DNA of 64,000 nt from NCBI RefSeq assembly GCF_004799325.1, contig NZ_SSMD01000001.1, positions 682,001-746,000 on the forward strand, given 5' to 3'. Source of the stretch: Thalassobius vesicularis. Lineage in GTDB: Bacteria; Pseudomonadota; Alphaproteobacteria; Rhodobacterales; Rhodobacteraceae. The notes under the pieces are model-generated. The model was given only the letters and a program-made list of their open reading frames with translations, was not told the DNA's origin and made no database searches. Shown here in pieces: positions 43,201 to 52,107 of the stretch. The position numbers and the translations under genes are program-made. Every line of letters starts with the position of its first letter. Positions within the stretch are counted from its first letter, which is position 1.

Positions 43201-46200
43201 CTGCGCGCCAAGCCCGACACCGATCCGCTGGCCCTGCTGGCCGAGCAAGAGCTGCCCAAAGAGCTGCGCCCCTACCTGTTCCTGGGTCTGAGCGAGTTCT
43301 TCTGCGATCCGTCCCGCGATTTCGAAGCCTTCCACCAGATGTTCCTGGACGAAGGTCATGCCGGCACGCTGAACCCGGAACCGGGCGACGTGTGGAAAAA
43401 CTCGGCCCTGCTGCCCTTCTTGCTGCTCGAAGACCGCGTCGACACCCTGCGCGAGGTGCTGTGGACCCTGACCGAGCCGACCAACGCCTGGACCGTGACC
43501 CCCGCCGTGGCCTGGGTGGCCCGCCGCGCGATCCAGGGGACGGGCCTGAGCGAGGAAGCCTGCGAAGACATCCTCTATGCCTATATGGATCTGGTCGACA
43601 AACGCATCTGGGATTACTGGAGCCGCGCCCATTGCGTCGCCCTGACTGGGGTCGCGGTGCAGTTGGTGCAGAACCTGGACCGGTTCGCCGATTACACCCA
43701 TGGCCCGTTCCTGGATTTCGTCCGCCGCGCCTACGGGCTGTCGCGCCAGTTCTGGCAGATGCTGGACACGGCGCTGGACGGCGCCCCCCTGCCCGCCGCG
43801 CTGATCCCCGCGCGCGAGGCGTTTGATCTGGTCGCGCAATCCGCGCAGGACGGCCAGCCGCGCCCCGGTCTGGACCGCGCGCTGGAGCTGTTCACCCGCT
43901 ACGGCACCCCCGAGGCGCTGCGGATGCGCCGCGAATTGCTGGGCCCCTCGGGGCTGCAACTGCCTGCGGGGCAAGGCCCCGATACCGCCGCGCTGGCCGT
44001 GGCCGGGCTGAACACCGAAGAGGCCACGCTGCGCCACATGGCGTTTCCGGGGGCCGCACCCGTCTCGGACGAGATGGTCGCCGTCGCCGCCGAGGCCCTG
44101 CCCGCCCGCTATCCGCACGTGCCGCGCGCGCCCTATTACCAGGCGCAATTGCGCGCCAGCCGCCTGCTGCATGCGCTGCTGCAACAAGCCCCGGCCAAAC
44201 CCGTCACCCCGGCGCAGATCGAGCCTCTGGCGCGGGATCTGCGAGTGTTGTCGGGACGGCGCAGCCAGTTCCTGGGGCTGGGCCTGATCCTGGCCCTGAT
44301 CCGTGGCCTGGCCCGGCACAAGGGCCACGATGCCGCGCTGAAAACCCTGCAGGAGCTGCTGAAAACCCTGGTCGCCGCGCTGGATGACGAACGCCTGAGC
44401 GCGCTGGAATACGCCCCGGCCCCGCGCATGGCGCTGCAGTCCCTGCGCGCCGATCCGGCCGCCGCGAAACAGTATGCGCTGGCCGCCAAGACCCTGCCGA
44501 CCCTGGCCAAGGCCCTGCCCGACGCATCGGACAGCCCCTCCAAACTGGACGGCTCGCCCTTGTTCGACACGCTGGTGACGGTGTTTTCCTGCCTGCCGAA
44601 CCTGACCACCCGCATCCCGCCGATGCGCGAGGGCTGGTTGAGCCTGCTCAAGGCGCTGGACGTGCCCTATGTCATCATCGTCGGCAATGGCGATGGCCGG
44701 ATCGAGGGCGACGTGCTGCATGTGGATGCCCCCGACGACTATGAGGGCCTGCCGCAAAAGACCATGGCCACGATCCGCTGGGTGCACGAGAACACCAATT
44801 TCGGCTACCTGCTGAAGATCGACGACGACTGCTTCCTCAACCCCGAGGAATTCTTTCACTCGCTCAGCTATCGCAAGTACGACTTCCACGGCCGCATCCT
44901 GACCCGTCACCGGGGCGAGACCGACCGCGCCTGGCATAACGAGAAGTCCACCTCGGAACGGGGCAGGTTCGAGCTGGACAAGTCGCCCGAACCCTCGACC
45001 TACGCCGATGGCGGCTCGGGCTATACGGTCAGCCGCACCGCGATGGCCGCCACGCTGGACGCGCTGGACAGCCCCGAAGGGCAGTACCTGGAACAGGTCT
45101 CGTTCATGGAGGACAAGCTGCTGGGCGACCTGCTGGCCCTGCGCGGCATCCGCCCCGCCGACGAGGACCACCGCGTCGCCCTGCGCCGCCGCAGCTGGAG
45201 CAAGGCCTTCCCGATCGCGCGCTGGGTCAACAGCTTTGATGCCAGCCTGGCCGCGCCGATCAAGATGGCGCACCTGGACGCGCAAGAGGCGCAACTGCCC
45301 GCCATGGCCGCGCTGCAAAGCAAGGAACTGACGCCGAAAAAGATCTGGCCCAGCTACCAGGACGTGACCCTGATCTACCAAAGCAACGCGCTCGAGATGA
45401 TCTCGTCCCAGGACAAGCTGGACGCCGCCCGCGATGCCGAGGTGGCGGTGGTGGCCTGCATGCGCAACGAGATGTTCATGCTGCCGCAATTCCTGGCCCA
45501 TTACCGCAAGCTGGGGGTTGGCGGGTTCCTGATTGTCGACAACTGCTCGGATGACGGGACGCTGGAATACCTGATGGAGCAGCCCGACGTGGCGCTGTTC
45601 TCGGTCGATACCGATTACAGCCTGTCCTATTACGGCGTGGCCTGGCAGCAGGCGCTGATGGCGGCCTTCCGGGTCGGCAAGTGGTCGATGGTGGCCGATG
45701 CGGATGAATTGCTGGTCTGGCAGGAAAAACAGACCCAAACCTTGCCCGATCTGCTGAAAACGCCCGATTTCCAGGGCGTGGACGCGGCGCGGATTTTCAT
45801 GCTGGACATGTATCCCAAGGGCTCTCTGGCCAAGGCCACCTTCAAGACCGACCCCTTCGCCGAGGCCGGTTTCGTGGACCGCGAACCGTTCCTGGCCAAC
45901 TGGACCGGGCGCGGGCCGTTTTCCAACATGCCGACCTGGACCAGCGCCTTGCGGCACCGGCTGATCGCCGGGTCGCGCACGGATCTGTTCGTGGCCCAGA
46001 AGATCGCACTGCTGAAATACCAGCCGTGGATGCGGGTCTCGGCCGGGTTGCACTTCCTGACCGACGTCACCCTGTCGCCGCGCGAACTGATCTTTGCGCA
46101 TTTCAAGTACAACGCCGATTTCCGCCGCAAGGCGCAGACCGAGGTCGCGCGGCGACAGCATTTCAACGATGCCGAGGAATACCGCAAATACCTGGCGCTG

Positions 46201-46290
46201 ATCTCGGAAGGGCGCGACGTGATCTACGAGGACGGCCTGTCGGTTCCGTGGACCGAGGCCCCCTTCGTCAAGGCGTTGCTGAAACGCTGA
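40252..46290 (+). CDS. Giant multi-domain glycosyltransferase (four GT-like domains plus galectin-like segment)
   Basis: This 2012-residue protein is probably a polysaccharide-assembling enzyme. It starts at a GTG with a weak ribosome site. Domains in order: a family 2 GT-A domain (1-~250; ISVIVPVHDVRDHVAACI, AFVDSDDRV); a second, more degenerate GT2 domain (~315-500; LSIVLPWSGQHPDLLRDSL, GAARNAGLQAARG, FLDAGDR); a galectin-like beta-sandwich (~655-780; ILFHLSLRQEDGLAVCNKRS, VTLNGEPLFHFG); a long helical part (~790-1430); a GT31/fringe-like domain (~1437-1680; LLKIDDDCFLNPEEF, YADGGSGYTVSRTA, MEDKLLGDLL); and a Glyco_tranf_2_4-type domain (~1730-2012; VVACMRNEMFMLPQFLAHYR, MVADADELLVW). No membrane helix is seen. 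It contains parS-like copy 4 near residue 446. Confidence 0.88.
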   Translation: MSAPLISVIVPVHDVRDHVAACIASLRAQTLPDFEAIVVDDGSTDDSAEVALRAIDGDSRFRLVRQDNRGLSGARNTGLDLARGAFIAFVDSDDRVAPGYLQQMWQVLDQTGADWVACAIRFCFPGGVSSCHSGIHGQAAQHSSGRVARFVLADWGDAIRHFPSAWNKLYRRSLIEGLRFPEGTWFEDHGFFYRAAARTDHIAHLAEPLYLQTRGRAGQITGTDSERVFEQFAVLEDMRALMAQGHPGGTEAFEKIASRLLFERSTALRDPERRARYAHACAEYLAAHGLRYAPEWDPHISRGWGLELAGELPLSIVLPWSGQHPDLLRDSLEALALQGAPGREILIVCDNENAADQARNVALFLPNARVLVQPGRGPGAARNAGLQAARGVFVTFLDAGDRLAEMALHDWVDGAIKAQADFVVSAFRKGIGEGDTHCAFHHEEAVSRAKLAAAAFAFSGHDALLLDAQPSSKLYRRAFLHENGIRFGSGPLPGWQVALKAALAAPVSLYFQWPGCDVDMSEPARSQFHRRWSAGQLARALDRLAATLTPDQAARLPQGWRRRLFARAIWAQMYFAHPRRGRAGQALFAAAAGWAALWRGQTRHRTPLDPYMGPRIDQLLSVEALIRRTRPAAVAPARASGHNSTDFSKHIQDSRMLSFAVQGGARFRYKAEFSEFPYANISFYDREQANILFHLSLRQEDGLAVCNKRSGQDWAREIQQKVTLPRAGVSIEVVFAPPEITVTLNGEPLFHFGKGLLRTRFPDPDRIAYVDFQGGIAPAGIDVDISQTGQIDQDQLSLNSRLELRARLLCPDRDPGLVLDVPGVGMPPRVITRPSLHTITHQGRPHWETDLRALLPGRLWDSVEEGAPLVVNLRYPDGKAACPPLRVSRPELAAQIEKILLGLDLSADALTAMQVLEHIRFGGLLGLLSDPARAALATVQRTYGLAAFLLPEGSKADDIPQQPLPVQAAPDPVAQAHARFGRILRAKPDTDPLALLAEQELPKELRPYLFLGLSEFFCDPSRDFEAFHQMFLDEGHAGTLNPEPGDVWKNSALLPFLLLEDRVDTLREVLWTLTEPTNAWTVTPAVAWVARRAIQGTGLSEEACEDILYAYMDLVDKRIWDYWSRAHCVALTGVAVQLVQNLDRFADYTHGPFLDFVRRAYGLSRQFWQMLDTALDGAPLPAALIPAREAFDLVAQSAQDGQPRPGLDRALELFTRYGTPEALRMRRELLGPSGLQLPAGQGPDTAALAVAGLNTEEATLRHMAFPGAAPVSDEMVAVAAEALPARYPHVPRAPYYQAQLRASRLLHALLQQAPAKPVTPAQIEPLARDLRVLSGRRSQFLGLGLILALIRGLARHKGHDAALKTLQELLKTLVAALDDERLSALEYAPAPRMALQSLRADPAAAKQYALAAKTLPTLAKALPDASDSPSKLDGSPLFDTLVTVFSCLPNLTTRIPPMREGWLSLLKALDVPYVIIVGNGDGRIEGDVLHVDAPDDYEGLPQKTMATIRWVHENTNFGYLLKIDDDCFLNPEEFFHSLSYRKYDFHGRILTRHRGETDRAWHNEKSTSERGRFELDKSPEPSTYADGGSGYTVSRTAMAATLDALDSPEGQYLEQVSFMEDKLLGDLLALRGIRPADEDHRVALRRRSWSKAFPIARWVNSFDASLAAPIKMAHLDAQEAQLPAMAALQSKELTPKKIWPSYQDVTLIYQSNALEMISSQDKLDAARDAEVAVVACMRNEMFMLPQFLAHYRKLGVGGFLIVDNCSDDGTLEYLMEQPDVALFSVDTDYSLSYYGVAWQQALMAAFRVGKWSMVADADELLVWQEKQTQTLPDLLKTPDFQGVDAARIFMLDMYPKGSLAKATFKTDPFAEAGFVDREPFLANWTGRGPFSNMPTWTSALRHRLIAGSRTDLFVAQKIALLKYQPWMRVSAGLHFLTDVTLSPRELIFAHFKYNADFRRKAQTEVARRQHFNDAEEYRKYLALISEGRDVIYEDGLSVPWTEAPFVKALLKR
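41586..41602. promoter_or_regulatory. parS-like palindrome, copy 4 (inside giant glycosyltransferase gene)
   Basis: TGTTTCGCGCGCGAAAC differs from the other copies only at the last outer base; the inner 16-bp palindrome (41587-41602) is perfect. Here it is read as V-S-R-A-K, a different frame from the copy in rfbD. Confidence 0.7.
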
Positions 46291-46315
46291 TCAGAGCCTG
46301 AAACAGGCTCTGATC
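46289..46315. terminator. Hairpin between convergent glycosyltransferase genes
   Basis: GATCAGAGCCTG and CAGGCTCTGATC form a 12-bp stem with an AAA loop in the 30-bp gap between the giant glycosyltransferase and the GT4 gene. There is no T tract, so it may act with Rho or simply block read-through. Confidence 0.6.
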
Positions 46316-46320
46316 CAGCC

Positions 46321-47799
46321 CTATCCGGCGTAGACCTGGCGCAGTTCGGCCAGATGTTCGGGCATGGAAACCGGCGGGCGCGCCCCGGCCCAATAGGCAT
46401 TCAGGTCGATCTGACCGGCCAGGATCGCGCGCAGCCGGCCGTGGAGGGCCTCGATGTCGCCGGCGCGGAACACCATCTCGGGGCAGTGAGCCAGTTCCTG
46501 CGCGCCGCCCAGATCGCTGGTCAGCAGCGGGATGTGGCGGGCGTGGATCTCGATCGCGACCTGGGGCAGGTTGTCGTTCCACAGCACCGGGATCACGCCC
46601 AGATCGACATCGGCCAGCAGATCGTCCAGCCGGTCATGGGTGTAGCCGTCGGCATATTGCAGCCCGGCCAGCCGCGCCCCCAGATCCGAGACCCGGTCCA
46701 TCACCTGCCCGCCGGGATTGCGCGCGGCGACCACCAGGCGGATGCGTTTGGCCAACGGCTCGGGCAGCGCCTCGAGCGCGTCAAGCAGGAAGAAGAACCC
46801 CTTGTCGCGCCGCATATAGCCCAGATAGGCCAGCGTGATCGTGCCATCGGCCCGCAACAGCGACGGTTTCGGATGTGTGCGATGGAAGCAGTCGGCCTCG
46901 GCCGTACCGATATACGAGGTCTGTAGCAGCCCCTTGCCCACCCCGTGATGGGCCGCGATCCGCGACACCGCGTCCGAGACGCACAGCACCCGGTCGCAAT
47001 GGGCGTTGATCGCCCGCACCATCGCAGCCCGGCGCGTGGCAAAAGGGGTGCCGTCGGTGCGAGGCAGCTCGGTCAGGCGTCCCGGCTTGGCGACCTTGCG
47101 CCCGCCGCGCTTGGCCAGCGACAGACCCATCGCCACGCGGCGGCCAACCTTGATCGTGGGGCGGAACAGCGCCTCGAACGCGGTCGTACCGGGGCGCAGA
47201 CCGGCGCATTTCAGGTGATAGGCCAGCCCGTTGGCCAGCTTCAGCTGCTGGACGTTGTGGGTATGGGGCAGGCAGCGCACACATTTGCCGCCCGCCTCGA
47301 AATCGGTGCAGGTTTCACGTTCCTGGTGCCACAGGTTCACCTGCGGGCAGAACGGATAGTAGTTGTGCAGCGACAGGATCACCCGCGTTTCAGGCCAGAG
47401 CGATTTCAGATCCAGCGCCTGGACGGGCAGCCCTTCGAGGTTGTTGAAATGCACCACGTCATAGGGGCCGGTCGCGTCGATGAAATCGTGGAACGCGCGC
47501 AGGGTTGCCTCATGCGTCAGCTGCGCGGGATGCCCGAACGAGTGATGCGCGGGCGACAGAACCCCGGAATTGACGATCTCGTACCGGCGGGCGCGATCCT
47601 GGGCGGGGCCGTGGCGCACCTGTTCCCAGCGGGGCAGACGGCGGAACAGGTCATACGCGATCCCGGCAGACAGGAATGTCGCCTCGATCCCGTCCTGGCG
47701 GTCCAGTTCCTTCAGGATGTTGCGCTGATATTGAGAGACGCCGCCGCCGCGGTTTTCATCGTCCAGATAATCGACCCAGTTGTAGTAGAGGACCTTCAT
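46321..47799 (-). CDS. Family 4 glycosyltransferase
   Basis: The product has 492 residues from the ATG at 47799 (MKVLYYNWVDYLDDENRGGG), whose ATGA overlaps the preceding stop; the open frame further upstream is inside the neighbouring gene. It is a GT-B fold enzyme: the N-domain has GGGVSQYQRNILKEL and DVVHFNNLEGLPVQAL, a four-cysteine insert (FCPQVNLWH, TCTDF, KCVRCLP) common in this family, and the C-domain has ITLAYLGYMRRDKGFFFLLD and DLGVIPVLWNDNLPQVAIE with the donor-binding glutamate. The sugar is not predictable. It is co-transcribed with the sulfotransferase at 47796. Confidence 0.88.
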   Translation of the reverse strand: MKVLYYNWVDYLDDENRGGGVSQYQRNILKELDRQDGIEATFLSAGIAYDLFRRLPRWEQVRHGPAQDRARRYEIVNSGVLSPAHHSFGHPAQLTHEATLRAFHDFIDATGPYDVVHFNNLEGLPVQALDLKSLWPETRVILSLHNYYPFCPQVNLWHQERETCTDFEAGGKCVRCLPHTHNVQQLKLANGLAYHLKCAGLRPGTTAFEALFRPTIKVGRRVAMGLSLAKRGGRKVAKPGRLTELPRTDGTPFATRRAAMVRAINAHCDRVLCVSDAVSRIAAHHGVGKGLLQTSYIGTAEADCFHRTHPKPSLLRADGTITLAYLGYMRRDKGFFFLLDALEALPEPLAKRIRLVVAARNPGGQVMDRVSDLGARLAGLQYADGYTHDRLDDLLADVDLGVIPVLWNDNLPQVAIEIHARHIPLLTSDLGGAQELAHCPEMVFRAGDIEALHGRLRAILAGQIDLNAYWAGARPPVSMPEHLAELRQVYAG

Positions 47800-48884
47800 T
47801 TGCCGGATGGATCGCCCATGTTCAGGGCCGTTTCCAGCGCGCGCAGGCGGGCGTTGATCTCGGCGTTTTCCTTGGTCATGCGCTGACGCAGGAAATGCAG
47901 CTCGTTCAGCAGCAGACCGGCGAGGCGCCACCCCTCGGCCTCGCTCGTATCTTCGCGTTGGGGCAGGCGGGCGGCATAGGCCTGCAGGTTCAGCCCGTTG
48001 CCGGGCAGGTCTTGCAGCCGCTCCAACCCCGACAGCACGGTCTGGCGCAGGGCGTCGAAATCGGCCTCGGTGGTGGGCAGGGTGTCGGCGCATTCGTCGA
48101 CATAGAATTTCTGGCTGCGCTCCAGCGTCCAGGTCACCACGTCACGCGGCATCCCGGCATTGTGCATCATGCGCGCCATTTCCAGCATGCGGTCATCCAT
48201 GCGCGGGTTGGGATCTGCCACCGGCAGGGTCACGCCCCGGCTGGGCAGCTCGGTCCCGAACAGGCCCAGGAAATCATGGTAAAGCGACAGGTTCTCGCGG
48301 CTGGCCTCGTCATAGGGGCGCAGGATCACCGCGTCGGGGCCGAAGATATCCAGCCAGGGCTTCAGCGCCAGGGCGTAATCGGTATGGATCGGCTCGATCG
48401 TGCGGCAGGCGGCATCGTTGAAGGCGGGGGTCTTCACGCCCATCTTGACCAGCTGGTTGTACCACGAGCGCAGATGGCTGTCGGGGGCCCGCAGATAGGC
48501 GATGACGCGAATGTCGATATCACGCGGCGCGCGCGAGACGATGTCCTTCAGGATGTTGGCGGCCTGGGGATGCGCACCTAGGCGCATCAGCTCTTCCGAG
48601 CTGACGATGATCCGCGACTGGCGGCTTTTGCGCACCTCGTCGAACAAGGCACCCCACAGCTCTTGCGGGGTTTCGGGGCGCTTGTAGCCATGCATCAGGG
48701 TGGAGACACCGGCCGCCCGGTACAGGCAGAACGCCAGCGCCGAATGCTTGGCCAGGTGCAGTTGGGTCTGGGCGTAGGCAATGTCATGCTTGGCCAGAAA
48801 CCGGGTATTGTTCGACAAGAAGACCTGCAGCGCGGTGGTGCCGGTCTTGAAATGCCCGATATGAAGGAAAAGAGTCTTGCGCAT
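47796..48884 (-). CDS. Sulfotransferase-like protein
   Basis: The 362-residue protein begins with the PAPS-binding loop LFLHIGHFKTGTTALQVFL and has the second conserved region IRVIAYLRAPDSHLRSWYNQL, after an SSEEL motif (IIVSSEELMRLGAHP). The C-terminal ~60 residues are a predicted coiled coil (LNELHFLRQRMTKENAEINA). It is a probable carbohydrate sulfotransferase acting on the same polymer as the overlapping GT4 gene. The ATG at 48884 is the natural family start. Confidence 0.83.
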   Translation of the reverse strand: MRKTLFLHIGHFKTGTTALQVFLSNNTRFLAKHDIAYAQTQLHLAKHSALAFCLYRAAGVSTLMHGYKRPETPQELWGALFDEVRKSRQSRIIVSSEELMRLGAHPQAANILKDIVSRAPRDIDIRVIAYLRAPDSHLRSWYNQLVKMGVKTPAFNDAACRTIEPIHTDYALALKPWLDIFGPDAVILRPYDEASRENLSLYHDFLGLFGTELPSRGVTLPVADPNPRMDDRMLEMARMMHNAGMPRDVVTWTLERSQKFYVDECADTLPTTEADFDALRQTVLSGLERLQDLPGNGLNLQAYAARLPQREDTSEAEGWRLAGLLLNELHFLRQRMTKENAEINARLRALETALNMGDPSGK

Positions 48885-48947
48885 GCCTGTTTCCGATCAG
48901 ACGCCGGTTTTATGAACCAGCGCCGGTACCTTGCCCCAGCCTAACAA

Positions 48948-48992
48948 GGCACCCTTCCGCCGCAAAACGCTTTCGCATCGGGAAAGGGTGCC
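48948..48992 (-). terminator. Inverted repeat downstream of the 191-residue gene
   Basis: GGCACCCTTCC (48948-48958) and GGAAAGGGTGCC (48981-48992) pair with a single bulge around a 22-nt loop, just after the stop of the minus-strand gene at 49004. It is followed by TTGTT on the minus strand. Confidence 0.5.
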
Positions 48993-49003
48993 ACACCGGG
49001 CTG

Positions 49004-49579
49004 TCAGCCGATGCTGGCCATGTCCAGCGGCACGGTCCGCAGACCACGCTCGGCGTCGATCACGAACAGGCGCAGATCATGCAGGGACAGGTTGAAGTCA
49101 GCCCGCGGCAGCGGCACGACCAGCGTATGGAACACCGCGGTCAGCACGGGATCCTCGCTTGTCACCGTGTGCAGCAGCGTGACGACATGACGACCGGCCT
49201 CGACCGAGATCTTGTCGCTGGGACGGGTATCGGCAAAGCCACCCTTGCGCCATGCGGTGCGGATGAAGGGGGCGGTGTGCAGCGGCTCTGCGGTTTCCAG
49301 CTCGATCACCAGGCCCAGCACGTCGCCCGCTTTCAGCGCACCTTCGCCCAGGCCGATGTTCAGCGAGAACCAGCGCGGGGCCGTGGTCACCGTCGCCTGC
49401 AGCGACAACAGGGTGTTGGGTTCGGATTTCACCTGTGCGGCGACAACCCCTTCTTCGTCATCCCAGTTCAGATAGATGTCCGGCGCCAGAGCACCGTTAT
49501 TCTCGGCCACCTTCTCGAAGCTCGCGCCGCGCAGGGTCGTGATGTGCGCCGAAGTGAAAAGTTCGCAAGGATGGGTCAT
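49004..49579 (-). CDS. Hypothetical protein (191 aa), beta-rich
   Basis: This 191-residue protein has no signal peptide or membrane segment. It alternates short strands (DIYLNWDDEEGVVAAQVKSE, LSLQATVTTAPRWFSLNIGL, DVLGLVIELE, ADFNLSLHDLRLFVID) and looks like a single beta-sandwich, possibly a carbohydrate-binding-type fold. I do not recognise the family. It lies between a sulfotransferase and manC, on the same strand as both, and is bounded by a hairpin downstream. A role in handling or regulating the polymer is suggested by context only. Confidence 0.65.
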   Translation of the reverse strand: MTHPCELFTSAHITTLRGASFEKVAENNGALAPDIYLNWDDEEGVVAAQVKSEPNTLLSLQATVTTAPRWFSLNIGLGEGALKAGDVLGLVIELETAEPLHTAPFIRTAWRKGGFADTRPSDKISVEAGRHVVTLLHTVTSEDPVLTAVFHTLVVPLPRADFNLSLHDLRLFVIDAERGLRTVPLDMASIG

Positions 49580-49660
49580 GTTGTCTTTCCTGATTTTCCG
49601 CTCTTACAGCATCCGAGGCCATGATTGACAAGCGCCGACGGGGTCCGGCGCCTGCGACTA

Positions 49661-51109
49661 TCAGCCCTTGGCGCCCTGCCCGCGTGCATAGACATCCTCA
49701 TAACGGATGATGTCGTCTTCGCCCAGATAGGATCCGGTCTGCACCTCGATCAGCACCATCGGCACCTTGCCGGGGTTTTCCATCCGGTGAATGGCCCCCA
49801 GCGGAATATAGACCGACTGGTTTTCCGTCACCAGCTTCACGGTGTCGTCCACGGTGACCTTGGCGGTGCCTTCGACCACGATCCAATGTTCGGACCGGTG
49901 GTGGTGCGATTGCAGCGACAGCGCCGCGCCGGGGTGCACATGGATGCGCTTCACCTGGAAACGGCTGCCGACGACCAGGCTTTCGTACCAGCCCCAAGGG
50001 CGGTAGTCGCGCGGCAGGGTTTCGGCCTGCGCGGCGCCCTTGGCCTTCAGCACGGCCACGGCTTTCTTGACGTCCTGGGCGCGGTCCTTGTGGGCGACCA
50101 GCACCGCATCGGACATGGCCACGGCGATCACGTCCTTCAGACCGATCCCCACCAGCTGCTGGCTGTCGGTTTCGGCGCGCAACAGCGTGTCCGAGCAATC
50201 AATCGACGTGGCCGGACCATTGGTCACGACGCCATCCGCATCCGGGCCGCTTTCGCGCCAGACCGCATCCCAGCCGCCCAGATCCGACCAGGCGCCGCCA
50301 TAGGGCACCACGGACAGGTTGTCGGCTTTCTCCATCACCGCATAGTCGATCGAGATGTCGTCCAGATCGCCCCAAGCCTCGGGATCCAGACGGGTAAAGC
50401 CCAGGTCCTTCTCGGCCTCGGTCACCGCGCGGCGCACATCGGCCAGCATGTCGGGGGCGTATGTTTCAAAGGCCGCGATCATCGCATCCGAGCGGAACAG
50501 GAAGATGCCCGCGTTCCACAGATGCTCGCCACCAGCCAGCAGGGCCTCGGCCTTGGCCAGGTCGGGTTTCTCGACAAAGCCCTTCAGCGGTTGCGGCACC
50601 GGAGCGAAATCGGCCTCGGGCTTTTGCGACATGGCCAGCCAGCCATAGCCGGTTTCGGCACGGTCGGGGCGGATGCCAAAGGTTACCAGCTGCCCGGCCT
50701 CGGCCACGGGGGCGGCCGCCTGCACCGCGGCACGGAACCGCGCGGCGTCGGGAATGACGTGATCCGAGGGCGCCACCAGCATCAGCGCGCCGGGGCTTTG
50801 CGCCTCCAGCACCAGGGCGGCAGCCAGAATGGCGGGGGCCGTGTTACGGCCCTCGGGCTCGATCAGGGTGGCGGCGGGGGCGATTTCCACCGCGGCCAGC
50901 TGTTCCAGCACGATAAAGCGGAAATCCGACCCGGTGATCACCATCGGCGCGGCAAACCCCGCCCCCGACAACCGCCGGGCCGAGGCCTGAAACAGGCTTT
51001 CCTCGCCGGTCAGCGTGGCGAATTGCTTGGGGTAGGATTTGCGCGACAGCGGCCAAAGACGGGTGCCAGAGCCGCCGCAAAGAAGAAGGGGGTGAATGGC
51101 CTGGGTCAT
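49661..51109 (-). CDS. manC: Mannose-1-phosphate guanylyltransferase / mannose-6-phosphate isomerase
   Basis: ManC makes GDP-mannose, and the bifunctional type also isomerises fructose 6-phosphate to mannose 6-phosphate. The 482-residue product has the N-terminal pyrophosphorylase domain (LLCGGSGTRLWPLSRKSYPK, FVEKPDLAKAEALL, WNAGIFLFRSDAMIAAFE) and the C-terminal cupin domain (RPWGWYESLVVGSRFQVKRI, SLQSHHHRSEHWIVVEGTAK). It feeds Gmd and Fcl in the same block. No phosphomannomutase (ManB) is in the window, so that step must come from elsewhere. Confidence 0.96.
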   Translation of the reverse strand: MTQAIHPLLLCGGSGTRLWPLSRKSYPKQFATLTGEESLFQASARRLSGAGFAAPMVITGSDFRFIVLEQLAAVEIAPAATLIEPEGRNTAPAILAAALVLEAQSPGALMLVAPSDHVIPDAARFRAAVQAAAPVAEAGQLVTFGIRPDRAETGYGWLAMSQKPEADFAPVPQPLKGFVEKPDLAKAEALLAGGEHLWNAGIFLFRSDAMIAAFETYAPDMLADVRRAVTEAEKDLGFTRLDPEAWGDLDDISIDYAVMEKADNLSVVPYGGAWSDLGGWDAVWRESGPDADGVVTNGPATSIDCSDTLLRAETDSQQLVGIGLKDVIAVAMSDAVLVAHKDRAQDVKKAVAVLKAKGAAQAETLPRDYRPWGWYESLVVGSRFQVKRIHVHPGAALSLQSHHHRSEHWIVVEGTAKVTVDDTVKLVTENQSVYIPLGAIHRMENPGKVPMVLIEVQTGSYLGEDDIIRYEDVYARGQGAKG

Positions 51110-51131
51110 AGTCTGAAATCCTTGAATAAAA

Positions 51132-52100
51132 TTACCGGCGGAAATGGTCCTGGTTGTCGAGGAACCATTGATAGGTCTCGGCCAGGCCGGTTTCCAGATC
51201 GACGCGCGCGCGCCAGCCCATATCGGCCAGACGCGACACGTCCATCAGCTTTTTCATGGTGCCGTCGGGCTTGGTGGGATCGTTGCTGATCTTGCCCGCA
51301 AAACCGGTCACGCGGGCGACCATCTGCGCCAGCTCCATGATCGACACATCGGTGCCAGTGCCCACGTTGATATGGCTCAGCATCGGTTCGGTGTTGGCCT
51401 CGTAGGTGGGTTTGTCCAGCTCCAGCACGAACAGGCTGGCCTCGGCCATGTCGTCGACATGCAGGAACTCGCGCATCGGCTTACCCGAGCCCCAGATCAC
51501 CACCTCTTCGGTGCCGTTCTGCGCGGCCTCGTGGAACCGGCGGATCAGCGCGGGCAGCACATGGCTGTTTTCCGGGTGGAAGTTGTCGCCAGGCCCGTAA
51601 AGGTTGGTCGGCATGACCGAGCGGTAATCCACACCGTACTGACGGTTGTAGCTCTCGCACAGCTTGATGCCGGCGATCTTGGCTACGGCGTAGGGCTCGT
51701 TGGTGGGTTCCAGCGTGCCGGTCAGCAGCGCGTCTTCTTTCATCGGCTGCGGCACGGCCTTGGGATAGATACACGAAGACCCCAGCTGCAGCAGGGTTTT
51801 CACCCCCGCGGCAAAGGCCTGATGGATCACGTTGCACTCGATCATCAGGTTTTCGTAGATGAACTCGGCCGGATAGGTGTTGTTGGCCATGATGCCGCCC
51901 ACCTTGGCCGCGGCCAGGATCACCACGTCGGGCTGTTCGGCCTGCATGAAGTCGCGCACGGCAGCCTGGCTGGTCAAATCCAGTTCCGAGTGAGTGCGGG
52001 TAATCAACTCGATCACCTCGCCTGCATCCTTGCGGGCCTGAAGGCGGCGCAGAATTGCGCTCCCCACCATGCCTCGATGTCCTGCAACATAGTATTTCAT
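51132..52100 (-). CDS. fcl: GDP-L-fucose synthase
   Basis: Fcl (WcaG) epimerises and reduces GDP-4-keto-6-deoxymannose to GDP-L-fucose. The start is set at the ATG at 52100 ([20 protein letters not shown]), where the Rossmann loop begins; the upstream 24 codons have no family match and overlap the next gene. The 322-residue product shows [37 protein letters not shown] (YxxxK), [20 protein letters not shown] and [17 protein letters not shown]. It lies 22 bases upstream of manC in the same direction and completes the GDP-fucose route with gmd. Confidence 0.96.
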   Translation of the reverse strand: MKYYVAGHRGMVGSAILRRLQARKDAGEVIELITRTHSELDLTSQAAVRDFMQAEQPDVVILAAAKVGGIMANNTYPAEFIYENLMIECNVIHQAFAAGVKTLLQLGSSCIYPKAVPQPMKEDALLTGTLEPTNEPYAVAKIAGIKLCESYNRQYGVDYRSVMPTNLYGPGDNFHPENSHVLPALIRRFHEAAQNGTEEVVIWGSGKPMREFLHVDDMAEASLFVLELDKPTYEANTEPMLSHINVGTGTDVSIMELAQMVARVTGFAGKISNDPTKPDGTMKKLMDVSRLADMGWRARVDLETGLAETYQWFLDNQDHFRR

Positions 52101-52107
52101 CTTGATC

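Noticed and set aside
42193-46161. A 1322-codon minus-strand frame opposite the giant glycosyltransferase
   Set aside because: It is an antisense shadow; the plus strand carries several clear enzyme motifs over the same bases.
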